Origin: Sordariomycetes sp. S80-01Y
Taxonomy: Eukaryota; Ascomycota; Sordariomycetes
Direction of reading: 5' to 3'
NCBI GenBank assembly: GCA_037042185.1
Contig: JAXQJY010000030.1
Coordinates: 248,001 to 312,000, forward strand
Length of the DNA: 64,000 bases
How positions within the stretch are numbered: the stretch's first letter is position 1; the number at the start of each line of letters is the position of its first letter. Of the stretch, positions 22,287 through 32,196 are shown in pieces. The position numbers and the translations under genes were made by a program. The notes beneath the pieces were generated by a model, which was not told the DNA's origin, ran no database searches, and saw nothing but the letters and a program-made list of their open reading frames with translations.

Positions 22287-22773
22287 GCGAACGGCGTTGG
22301 GAAAAGTCCCCTGTAACTATAGCTAGTACGACTCTTTAATAATTTAATGCAAGCGACGTTAGATAGGTATCCAATTCATTGCTTCCACAAATTGTGCAAA
22401 AACGTTTCAAAATCTTGACTTAAGTAACATTGTTTACCATCACAATTCAAGGTTCGTGTAAAACGAAGAAATTTCTTGTAAGTAAACCTGAAAATTGAAG
22501 AGTAAAGCAATTTATTACCGGGTACCGCAAGAATCTTGTCACTGCTACGCATCATGGCTCCAGGTTAGCTATTTAGTGCACTCGCCTACTACTCACCTTA
22601 GTGGATCCGTGGCACCTATGCATGTAGCCGGATATGCAACAATGAAAGCGCGTCCACATTAAATTTGAAAATCCCAACGCAAACTTTTGATGATCTTTCA
22701 TCTTCACCAACAGACACCAGCATGCCTCTGCTCGCGTCAATGCGACCACCCTGAGGTCGTCGCGCGAGGTGCA
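22287..22773. other. AT-rich intergenic region
   Basis: 3' flank of the LEA gene and short promoter of the phosphatase. It is AT-rich without open frames or clear repeats. Nothing further is seen. Confidence 0.4.
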
Positions 22774-23592
22774 ATGCGTCTCTTCCTCATCCGTCACGGC
22801 GAGACCGTTGACAATGTCGCTCAGGTGTTCGCCGGCTTACGCGACTCTCCCCTCACCACCCACGGTGTTCTCCAAGCCAGACGACTTGCTTCGCATATAG
22901 CCAAGCAGATCTCGACGGCCGCCAGTGTCAGCATCTTTACATCGACTCTCCAGCGTGCTTTCAAGACGGCGGAAGCTGTGAGAGATGCGCGCGGGAAGAC
23001 GGACGATGTTCAGAGGCTACCACAGCTGCTCGAGAAGGACTTTGGAACAGGGGAGGGCACGAAGTACGGCGCAAGCAAAACCCAGCCTCACCAGGGATCG
23101 GAGTCTGCCGAGAAGATGGCCTCTCGCGCTGACTCTTTCCTCGATGAGTACCTGCAGCCAGCGATTGGCACTGCTGACGCCGTTGTCGTCGTCGCCCATG
23201 GCATTATTCTGAGTGTCTTGTTTCGAAGGCTCTGTGAGAAACTGTCCAAGGGCACCATGACTGTTTCTCCAGAAGCTCAAAGGGCGACCAACCCCTACTC
23301 ATCAGGAAGCACACCCGTGTTACCGTCCTGGAGCAACACCGGCTATCTGGAAGCAACCTTGACGGTGCCAGAGTCGAGTACCTGGACCGCTGTTCGCATG
23401 CACATTGACCGCGTCAACTGCGTCGACCATCTCGAAGGGTTGCGCAAGACCCGCGGTGGCATCGGCAGCGCCGCTTTTGACGAGAAGCAGAAGACGATGA
23501 CGTCCTTCTTCGCTCCCAAAAAGCGAAAGCTGGCCGATGCTGTCAAGGAATGGTACGTTTGCAATTTTCTTCCTTACCCCTCGATCTTGTGA
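22774..23592 (+). CDS. Histidine phosphatase (phosphoglycerate mutase-like) with C-terminal PIP box and NLS
   Basis: Branch-1 histidine phosphatase of about 272 residues. It opens with the RHG motif FLIRHGETVDN (catalytic His near residue 8) and later has VVVVAHGIILSVL with the second catalytic His; a Glu-rich segment between them likely supplies the acid. The ATG at 22774 is the first that leads straight into the domain. After residue ~235 comes QKTMTSFF (239-246), an exact Q-x-x-M-x-x-F-F PCNA-interacting box, followed by APKKRK, a classic basic nuclear signal. This combination points to a nuclear phosphatase recruited to PCNA; the substrate is unknown. At the 3' end, a GTACGT donor (23553) and ACAG acceptor (23614) would, if used, join TG to A and create a stop after residue 259, leaving the PIP box intact. 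Confidence 0.85.
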   Translation: MRLFLIRHGETVDNVAQVFAGLRDSPLTTHGVLQARRLASHIAKQISTAASVSIFTSTLQRAFKTAEAVRDARGKTDDVQRLPQLLEKDFGTGEGTKYGASKTQPHQGSESAEKMASRADSFLDEYLQPAIGTADAVVVVAHGIILSVLFRRLCEKLSKGTMTVSPEAQRATNPYSSGSTPVLPSWSNTGYLEATLTVPESSTWTAVRMHIDRVNCVDHLEGLRKTRGGIGSAAFDEKQKTMTSFFAPKKRKLADAVKEWYVCNFLPYPSIL

Positions 23593-24219
23593 TGAGAAAG
23601 CAATTTATTCACAGACCTGTTCTGAAAATACTTTGTGGAAACAACTTGTCCAACCGCTGTCTGACAAAGATCATCCTCAACACCTCTTTTCTAGTCTGAT
23701 TGAGATTCAAGCGCTAACTGGTGCTAAAGACAGATTTCGTACTTTCCCTCGCGTACCGATCCGGACGGTGCATATGGCTTGAGATGATAGTTATGTGGCA
23801 AGCGGGCTTGGTCAATATATATTAATACGGCTTTGGCAATACAGTCATTCTACTCTACTTCGAGTCCATTTGACGTATCAAAGGTTTGCCTCTGCGCAAC
23901 CCATTTCTCATGCGTTATAGACTTAACCCTATCGCGCAAATGAAGTAAGCTGTGTGATGTCTCCTGGCTAAAACGGACACGCACCAAGCAATTTGGTCCC
24001 CCCGTCGCCTCTCAAGTGCGCGTATGATAAGAGGGCTAGAGGACTGTCATGGCACGGACTGCGACCTAACTTCTGGAGTGGCACGAAATCGACCGAAAAT
24101 TGTGTATTGAACTAAACGAGTGTTGAAGAGTAGAAAGCGAGCCGCGAGCCGAACCAAAGCAAAGAGGGTACCGATGCCAACGGGCGGCACTCGAAAGCCT
24201 AACAAGCAACGTGATCCTC
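23593..24219. other. Intergenic region, convergent 3' ends
   Basis: 3' flanks of the phosphatase and of the minus-strand gene ending at 24220. It may include the 3' UTR intron acceptor at 23614. No gene, repeat or RNA is evident. Confidence 0.4.
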
Positions 24220-25048
24220 CTAGAAGCTCTCTTGAACATGTTCGAGCCAGACCTCGGGCCTCATGGATGTGTCCTTGTACTTGTGGAAGAGGTCGCGACC
24301 GGCCGGCGACATGAGCTCCTGGTCCAGATGTCCGAGTCTGTGGACATGGCGTACCAAGCGGGCAATGTCAGATTCGAGTGAAAAAACCAGGCTATTATGA
24401 GCCCCTTTGCGTAGAGCCTCAGCCAAGACCCTGTAGTAAGACTCCAATAAGATGTCTGGTCTGGGAACCAAGACCGGATGTTGGCCGGCAGCGTGGATAC
24501 CTGGCAGCGTCGTTGAGTTGGAAGACAGGAGGTACTCTGGGGCCACAGCTTTCGCAAAATCAGAGTTTCCCCGGCCGGATGGTTGAGGCGCAAGGAGGGT
24601 GGCGTCCATACGGGGAAGTGCCGGCAGGACTTTACTCTGCGCGAAGAAGTCAACGGAGAAGATAGGGTTCCGAACATTGATCACTCCCGGGCTTTGAGAA
24701 TGCAGATGCTGCGTAGGAACTAGTCCCTCTCGCTTGTCCTCGCAGCTATCCTCATCATCACACTCTTGTAATGCAAAAGGCAGCTGTGGACCTGCATTGA
24801 GCAAGGCTTTCATACCCTTCTCAATCATCTCATCGGGCACGACGAATGCCATGTTCTTGGGGCCATTAGTACACGCCGCTAAGCTCGAACACCTCAAGAC
24901 TAACCTTCCTGCGGACATCTTCATAACTGCCACAGACGATTTGTGCATAGTAACCCCACAGAGCGCAAGGTACGCCGGCTTCGTTAAGAGACGAGGCAAT
25001 TTGGATACACAAACTCTCGTCAGTGAACCACATGTTTGCGTTATTCAT
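24220..25048 (-). CDS. Nucleotidyltransferase-fold-like hypothetical protein, copy A
   Basis: Product of 259 residues. Exon 1 is 25048-24905 (48 codons), intron 24904-24856 (GTTAGT donor, near-perfect TACTAAT branch, CAAG acceptor), and exon 2 ends at 24220. The N-terminus AGVPCALWGYYAQIVCG followed by FVVPDEMIEKGMKAL resembles the G-x-x-x-L-W-G ... D-x-D-F-V-V-P-D core of a fungal family with a minimal nucleotidyltransferase fold. In this copy the acidic pair expected before FVVPD is NMAF, so catalysis is doubtful. The rest contains segments shared with the gene at 25984 (hydrophobic Pro-Arg/Leu-Pro motif, GIHAAGQHPVLVPRP, LLESYYRVLAEAL). The two are tandem paralogues on the same strand. The family assignment is by eye and moderate. 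Confidence 0.65.
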
Positions 25049-25983
25049 TTTGAGACTGGGGAATTGAATTGAAGCTCCGCGATGTTCAATGAGAACAGTA
25101 ACCGAGTGCAGAGAGGGCGCATGGCCATTCTTTATAGTTTTTCCTCGAGAATCAGATCAGATCACGCGGAGCTTCGAGGAGCACAGACGCGGATGTTGGC
25201 TTTGTTCTAAGACGAGGGGGAAGTTCCGTGTTGGCTCCAGCCTCCGACTCGCCGCCCCTGTGAGGGGCGCATGTATAATACATCGAGGGACGGGCGCAGC
25301 TCAACGTAGGTATCACACTCTATTGGAGGGAAAAAGGTGTGGGTTCCTTTGTCTTGCACGGAAACCGGTGGTGGCTGGTGTTCCCGCACCTACCATACCA
25401 TCAAGGAACGGGTCCAAGAGAGGTCAATTCACTCTGCTTGAATATGACCCCATTTACTTGGCACAGGGCCAAAAGCCGAATTCTCCTCCCCTTTGAACGC
25501 CGCAGAGGCAATTTTGCCCATTGTCGCTTCGAGTTGAACTAACCCTACTGCCACTACGGCGCCACATGCATATTCGTCCGGCGAAGACACACTTGATCCG
25601 AGGAGAGCACTTAGTGGCATTCCACTGTAAACCTTTTACCCCCTGCTCGAAGACACATCCTGCGTGCGGGACTCGACGCTTATAGTGTTGAAAAATTGGA
25701 TAAGCCCGGTGAGTGGAGGACATGGGAAAGAGGTAAGGGTTCGGCCACGCACTCGTTGAGGACGCTGATTAGCCGAAATATAGGACAAGGCCTGCAAGGA
25801 TTTATTCAATGTAATTGACGAAACTAAGGATTTCTAGCACCATGCCCTCCGACGTTCCACACTTGAGCAATTTCAACTAGCCATCCAGCGTAAACAAAGA
25901 GCAAGGAAACGTGTGAAAAGAGAAAATGAGAAGCACGAAAAATCAACCACCTTTCAGCCTAGCAATCCGCTGGTGTGCACGCC
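25049..25983. other. Intergenic region between tandem paralogues
   Basis: Upstream region of copy A and 3' flank of copy B. It includes short frames without domains. I looked for a duplicated promoter or remnant of a third copy and saw none. Confidence 0.4.
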
Positions 25984-26955
25984 TCATCTCCTTAATTTGA
26001 ATTTATCCATGCGGGAAGGAGGGAAATCGGAAGGCGATGGCACCTTAGGGGACCCTTGCGGCCAAACCAACACTTCAGGTTCCTCTCCGAGAGCCTCGGC
26101 CAGTAGTGCATCAAAATCTTCGTCATCCTTGAAGGTGCCGTCTCTCAGCCTAACGAAGAGGTCGCGCAGAACAGGATCGTTCATAAGATCGGGGTTCACG
26201 AAGCTCTTTCTCTCAAGCCCGAGTGTACACAAGTTTGTATCCCAGTTGTCTTTCCATGCCGTGTTAACATATCGAGCGTAAAGTCGCATCTCTGCTTCCA
26301 CAATGACGTGCGGCATGGGTGCGACGACCGGATGGCGACCTGCTGCGTAAACACCAGTGTGACGGAACATATCCGGAGAAGCTAAGCGAGACTCGTCCGA
26401 CGCCAAAAGGTAGTGAGGCTCAAGTGCCTTTGCAAAAGCTTCTGTGTCGCTGTAGTCAGAGGGCAGTTTGTCCATTGGCGGCAAAAACAGCATGTCGCTT
26501 CGACCGAAGATTTGGAATCGGTGTCTGACAGAGTCTGTAGCCTTCGAATAGTGGAGGTGTCTCTTGCTTGGGAAATTCTCATTGCCTAAGTCCCTCGCAA
26601 CCGGGTCACCGTAGTTCCAGTCGTGGCAGTACGACGGCTCCGGACAATCCACGACACGGTACGGGAATCGCGGGACGTCACGCAGCACCTCAAAAGCCTT
26701 GTCGACCATGTCATCAGGGACCACGAAGTCGATCGTCTATGAAGAGTTGTGTCAGTGACTCATGATCCCGAGCCCCTTTTGGCTTGTGAAACTCACATCT
26801 TTCAAGACTTCGGTGCCCCAGAGGCTGATGGAGCAATCGCCCCAGAGAATGCAGGGAATGCCAGCTCCGTTAAGAGCCTCAGCAGTCATCACAACGATTG
26901 ACTCTACATGGTGCCACACCAGCTCCGGAAACTCTTGTAGCTCCATATGTTCCAT
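25984..26955 (-). CDS. Nucleotidyltransferase-fold-like hypothetical protein, copy B
   Basis: Product of 303 residues. The first ATG is at 26955; the frame extends upstream only through a TTG codon. Exon 1 (26955-26797) is 53 codons, intron 26796-26737 has a GTGAGT donor, CTGAC branch and ATAG acceptor, and exon 2 ends at 25984. The N-terminal block reads GIPCILWGDCSISLWG, then KDTIDFVVPDDMVDKAFEVL across the splice junction; the D-x-x-D pattern followed by FVVPD resembles the metal-binding strand of nucleotidyltransferases. Shared with copy A are GVYAAGRHPVVAPMPHVIVEAEM, split here by reading GVYAAGRHPV and VVAPMPHVI, and the Leu-Pro-Pro hydrophobic segment. The C-terminus is acidic and then basic. 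Role unknown; no signal peptide. Confidence 0.7.
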
Positions 26956-28627
26956 GTTGATTCTCAATGTATCTCTTAAATGTTATTTCTTAATGTTGCT
27001 CTTTGGTGTTGGTCGGTAGTTGTAGAGAGAGAACGAGTCGAGATGAGTCGATGGGGTTGAGGCTATACGAGCCGTACTTTTAAGCTCGAAAGAGATCTGT
27101 GTCCGATACGAGAATAGAAAAGAAGAGGCCGGTGGGCAGACATTGAACTTTCAACCTCTCCCTATTCAGGTGCCAGCACTAGCCGCACCAGGGCTCGAGC
27201 TGCAACTAATCTACGCACCTACCCCCACCTTCGGAAATTGGAGTGAGGTCGAGGTATAGGGGAGTCAAATCGGACTTCAGATTCGAACTTTCCTCTTTGT
27301 TCAGGACCAGGACCGTGCGATCAAGGGAGCTGTGCATGTGGTTTGGTGTAGCGGCCTTGGAGGGTTGGCGAAGTAGTCCGCCGGGACTCGGGTTCAATGT
27401 ACGCTCCTGGCCCCTCAATAGAGCGGGAATGACCAAATTGAATTACATTGATAGGGAGTGCCTCTTCGTTCAGCTTAGTGTTTTCGGATGGACGTGATCA
27501 ACAGCCCGATGAGAACGAACAACAGCAATACCCGAGAACATGCAGCCACTTCTACGAGTCCCTCATAATCGGAGACAGATGTTATTAGTACTTCGCTTCT
27601 TTGCCCCAACGACAACAAAAAAAATCGAGCCCACAGCGTCTGGTACGCTGTTGCGCGCTACGCATGGTTGGCGATGGGTCTGCTGAGACGTTCCTGATCG
27701 GCATCAAGGACTTTCGGAGTGAACACAATTCTTGCATTTACCTTGGTGTTATAAGTGCTACATACAGGCAGGCCTTTTTTATTTTGCCCACTTTCATTTT
27801 TCTCTGTAACGGTATGCGGAGATGGAACAGCTCTGTGGACATTGACGATTGAACACTTGGTGGGATCTAGGGAAAGCTCGAGAGGAGGCTGAGCAAATGA
27901 ATGCTTATAGCGCGGAACCCGTCGGCCAAAGACGTGTGTCTCTCGGCATGACCAACGGCCTCGAGGCGAGGAACGAGCTCCGGAAGAAAAGAACCCCTTA
28001 GCGTATCTTGTAATTTGCGTAGAGCAGAACGTGCTTGATCATTTGTGCGATAGCTAGGCTGGTCATTGCAAATTTGTGCCACATGGCTTTGTGCTCGAAG
28101 TGACAATATCTAAAGGAGCCCTGGAGGGCTTTGACGTCGATGGCGCCAAAGCGTTATTCCATGGTCGTTCGCCCAAGGCCAATAAATCGTGAACATATTT
28201 TTGGACACAATATCTTTGTCTCTTGTTTCAAGTTACGGCGACTACTAGCTTTCCAAAGGGCCGCAGCCCGGAATCGTCAGCCTTGGCGTTGGTGTTCGTT
28301 GTTGACCTTTAACGTCCCGTCCCCATCAGGCTGAGAAACAAGTTGTTTCAGTCCAACGTCCCCATACTTTCGGAAAAAGGTTCTGCGGCATGATAGATAG
28401 CTTTCAGGGACTCAAGCGTCAGCTGGGGGATTCGGCGTTTTGACTGACCTAATGTTCTGTCATGTCACCGTTTACAACAGCTGGTCTCGGGGCCCCCAAA
28501 TGTATAAAGTGAATTGTCATTCCCCCTCACGGCTATTGCATATCTAATAAGAAGCCTCCAAAAACAGCAATATCAACGATCTCTCGATTGACTCCTCGAG
28601 AAACGCCAAACAACGAACGTCGGGATC
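26956..28627. other. Long divergent intergenic region
   Basis: About 1.7 kb between divergent copies B and C. No coding frame with a domain, no terminal repeats and no tRNA are recognised. A TATA box TATAAA at 28503-28508 precedes copy C by about 120 bases. Confidence 0.4.
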
Positions 28628-29375
28628 ATGGCAGACACGGAAGGGATACTGCAGCCCGGATGCAGGTACAGAGCAGCGTGTTGCATATTCAAAAAGCTTC
28701 GGGATCTTCCTGACTACAGCAATGCGAAAATTGCGCTTATTAGCGGGTTCGCGATTGATGATTATCCGTACTCACAGAGGGCTGAGGTTCGTAATTCCCT
28801 AGGGCCAACCGTCTGGTCCAAGAAGGCTCACGAACAGTAACTTCACAGAAAATCGAGCTCATGATCCAAATTGAGGATACCGCGCAAGCTGTCAAGTCGA
28901 AACTGTTGGCTTTGTACCCTCACGTTTTCACTCAAGTCGCCGAAATCTTTTCGTACCGCGAGGCTGGCAAACCATGTGTCCAGATCGACCTGATTCCGGC
29001 GAGATTTGTAGGATCTATCTGTGGGAAAATGCACTCTTGAAGGGAAACTGCTGACTCCTCTAGTGTCCCTTCATCCCACAAGGAGCGACAGCGATCCGAG
29101 ACGTCCAGGACGACAAATGGCCCTGCTTGTCCGTGACAGACCTTATCGTCTTCAAAGTCTGGTCATGCAGTCTTCGACCGACACAAATGGAAAGAAATAT
29201 ACAACGATTTTCAGCGAAAGCGTTGCTTAGAAAGCTTGAACAGCCCCTCAATTTGCTGCCCGAACAAAGGGCGGCTCTAGAGGAAGGGTTGCCCTACTTG
29301 CTTCGCACAGGTAAGAAACAGAACGAACATTGGTGGAGAAAGTCACTTAGTTTGGCACCGCAAGCTAGAAGCTGA
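28628..29375 (+). CDS. Nucleotidyltransferase-like hypothetical protein, copy C (diverged subfamily)
   Basis: Product of 209 residues from three exons: 28628-28786, 28849-29007 and 29064-29375. The introns have donors GTTCGT (weak) and GTAGGA and acceptors CACAG and CTCTAG. The layout matches a fungal nucleotidyltransferase-like family: KIALISGFAIDDY (the G-G-x-A-l strand), the acidic strand IELMIQI, AVKSKLLALYPHVF, CVQIDLIP and LSVTDLIVFKVWSCSLR. The expected acidic motif (E/D-D-V-D) is here E-K-I-E, so the active site looks weakened. Exon 1 is 53 codons, as in copy B, and the intron falls just before the acidic strand in all three genes. Role unknown. The first donor is unusual, so that junction needs RNA support. 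Confidence 0.65.
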
Positions 29376-30585
29376 GACAGAGACTCCGTTCTCCTCTTCC
29401 AGTCTTTAATTCCTTTTTGGTGAAGGAACGGAATGTTGTGGGTGCTTGATTAATAAGTCACGGTGGTGAGATCAGAAGGCAGCTCGATTGTATCTATAAA
29501 GACGCATAAAATATCCATAATCCTGGTTCTAGGTAGCCATGTGCCGATCGCCGTCTATAGGTCGGCCAAATCTCTCAGCAGCAACCTGTTATTCTCCGCG
29601 GACACGTCCAACGTCCCCCAGCCTGTATTTGTATTGTGATTAGTTTCATTTGTGATGAGGATGTCAAATGAAAAACGGGTGCAGGCTGCGTGTGAAGGAA
29701 AAGACAGCACTGGATGTGACCGGGACAAGTTATGATGGATCGACTCCTTGGAAGCCTGGATAGTTGTGTAACTACGGCGCGGAAGTTGCAGAGACGAGCA
29801 TCCATGTTCTGTTCTCTCTACATACAGAGAAAGGGAAAAAGGTATCAAAATATCTTGAGGCGCCCGTTGACGAGAAGCACTTCTTTGAGACGTCGTCAAC
29901 GTCGGAACAAATGCGGCCGAGGGATGCAGCGACAGGTACGAGTAATAGCCGGAGAAACCCGGCCAGTTGCGATGAACGCAGTGCATTGTCATCTTGTGAT
30001 AATAATGAGCATATGGCTGAAAGCTAGATTGTTTTAGTGGTGTTGGGAGAAGACGTGTAGAGTATTGTGGCGGTCTGATATTCACTTTGGCGGCGTTGGA
30101 CAGCGCGTCTAGGAGTTCTTTCCGGTGCCGAGTCAAAACGCCATAGCGTAGATCGCAAAGAAACCACACATACTCGCATTGAATGCAGGTACTAAATCAG
30201 AGTCAACGAGACCGTCATCTACCAAGGTAGCTGGCCACTGGTCAGGCCAAAAATGAAACCCGCTCAACCTGACAGGGGTAGATCGCGGAGGCACCACTAC
30301 CGAACCTCGAAACGAAACACGCTCAAACCGATCCCGAAACGATCTCCTCCGCAAAAACTTCCAACTCGCCAGTTCCTAGGCGCGAGTTTCTCCAGTTCTT
30401 GGCATCGGCATGTTAGCCGGCGTTTGCTCATTGATCGGCTGATGCCTCCATGCATCTGCAACGGAGGGCTCTGCCGAGGACGGAGGGTCTCACCCCTTTT
30501 GTCACGATGTCTGCGTATATAAGACCTGAGAAGCGACCCTGAGGCAGTTTTTCCTCTCCTCCAGAAGTCAAGTCAAGTCACCAAC
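29376..30585. other. Intergenic region upstream of GH5 endoglucanase
   Basis: About 1.2 kb. A 204-codon minus-strand frame here starts without ATG and has no domain. Near the GH5 gene are TTAGCC (30413-30418), reverse of the XlnR-like GGCTAA, and a TATA box (30516-30523). Confidence 0.4.
30516..30523 (+). promoter_or_regulatory. TATA box of GH5 endoglucanase
   Basis: TATATAAG lies about 65 bases upstream of the ATG at 30586, with a C/T-rich leader between them. Confidence 0.45.
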
Positions 30586-31617
30586 ATGCGATCTACACAA
30601 TCTCTCGTTGCTGCTGCCCTGGCGGCTGGTGCTTCCGCCCAGGAGTTCATGTGGACGGGCACGAATCAAGCCGGCGCTGAGTTCGGCGAGGACACCCTGC
30701 CTGGCCGCCTTGGGAAGGAATACATCTGGCCTGAGACCGGCTCCATTGATGTATGTTTCTAGAATGCGAACCGTTGTCGAGTAAGCTAACGTAGAGGACA
30801 GACTCTTGGTGCTGCGGGCATGAACACCTTCCGCGTGAACACCAAGATGGAGCGCCTCGTCCCCGACGACATCACCGGCCCCATCAACGAGACTTACTTC
30901 GAGGGTCTGCAATCCACCGTCGACCACATCACGGGCAAAGGCTACTACGCCGTCATCGACCCTCACAACTACGGTCGCTACTACGGCGAAATCATCACCG
31001 ACCTCGACGGCTTCGGCGAGTGGTGGACTAAGATCGCCACTCGCTTCGTAGACAACGAACTCGTCGTTTTCGACACCAACAACGAGTACCACGACATGGA
31101 GAACTCCCTCGTTCGCGACCTTAACCAGGCTGCCATCGATGCCATCCGGGCTGCTGGCGCTACAAGCCAGTGGATCTTTGTCGAAGGCAACGCCTGGAGT
31201 GGCGCGTGGTCGTGGGTTTCAAGCGGAAACGCGGAATCCATGGTCGACCTCACCGACCCCGAGGACAAGATCATCTACGAGATGCATCAGTACCTGGATG
31301 AAGACTCCTCTGGCACCCACGAGGAGTGCGTCTCGGCCCAGATCGGTGTCGAGCGCGTCACTGAAGCTACGCAATGGTTGAGGGACAACGGCAAACGCGG
31401 TATCCTGGGCGAGACCGCGGGAGCGAACAACCAGGTGTGCACCGAGGCGGTGGTGAATGAGCTGCAGTATCTGCTCGACAACTCTGACGTCTGGACTGGG
31501 TGGCTCTGGTGGGCTGCTGGGCCGTGGTGGGCTGACTACATGTTCAGCATTGAGCCGCCGAGCGGTATTGCATACCAGGAGCTGCTGGATGACATCCAGC
31601 CCTTCATTGGTGCGTAG
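30586..31617 (+). CDS. Secreted endo-beta-1,4-glucanase, GH5 (subfamily 5-like)
   Basis: Secreted cellulase of 326 residues. The signal peptide is residues 1-17 or 18 (MRSTQSLVAAALAAGASA), with the mature enzyme starting near QEF. One intron (30751-30801, GTATGT donor, GGACAG acceptor) lies after codon 55. The catalytic acid/base Glu is in DTNNEYHDM and the nucleophile Glu in ILGETAG; other family marks are DPHNYGRYYG, YEMHQYLD and WTGWLWWAAGPWW. There is no cellulose-binding domain, so the enzyme is a bare catalytic module. It probably cuts cellulose or mixed-linkage glucan outside the cell. A GGCTAA-type box upstream would fit control by an XlnR/XYR1 regulator, as inference. Confidence 0.95.
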
Positions 31618-32196
31618 ACTCGGGTCTAGGCTGCGGCAAATGAAGCGTAAGAAGCGCGTGAGTCTGTATATATCTGAGAGATCGAAGCAATGAAACGCGA
31701 TTTTGACATGTTGCCGGTACTAAAGTGTGTCTATTGTGGTCCAAGTAAGAACAAAACTCAACTTGTAGATGTCTTGGCCATCACGTGGCGCCAAGACAAC
31801 CCAGACCGTTAACGGGCGCCACAGTCCCGCACCCGCCACGCCACGACCCATCAGCCACCAACCGCGCCCACCGTTTCCCAACAAGCGGGACCCTTCACTG
31901 TCCGTCTATCTCCAGTCCAAAAGTCAAGCGACATCTGTCCTTGTGACGCTCCTCCGTCACTGTCATTCCACTCTGTCAACTGCGAGGAAATCCCCCTAAA
32001 TTGCGACGGCCGACTGCGCGCCGCGACGAGCATCCCTTACCCACGACCTTCCGCGACTTTCGCTTTGCTGGCTCGCGCCACCATCCGACCCGGAACCCTG
32101 GCAATCGCTGTCCACTCTCCCACCACCACGAGCTGCTCCTCCGACATACCTTCAATCACCAGATCCTTGATGCGATTTGCTTCGTAATACCCCTCG
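31618..32196. other. Intergenic region upstream of DnaJ gene, with palindrome
   Basis: Holds an inverted repeat with perfect 8-base arms, GTCTTGGC at 31771-31778 and GCCAAGAC at 31790-31797, whose loop contains a CACGTG E-box. The remainder is C-rich 5' leader of the DnaJ gene. No gene is seen. Confidence 0.4.

Noticed and set aside
26956-28627. Possible decayed transposon in the long gap between copies B and C
   Set aside because: I found no terminal repeats, target-site duplication, transposase-like frame or strong base-composition shift.
29555-30169. A 204-codon minus-strand open frame in the gap before the GH5 gene
   Set aside because: It starts with GTG rather than ATG, has Ser/His/Arg-rich composition without domain or signal peptide, and no introns or promoter support it.
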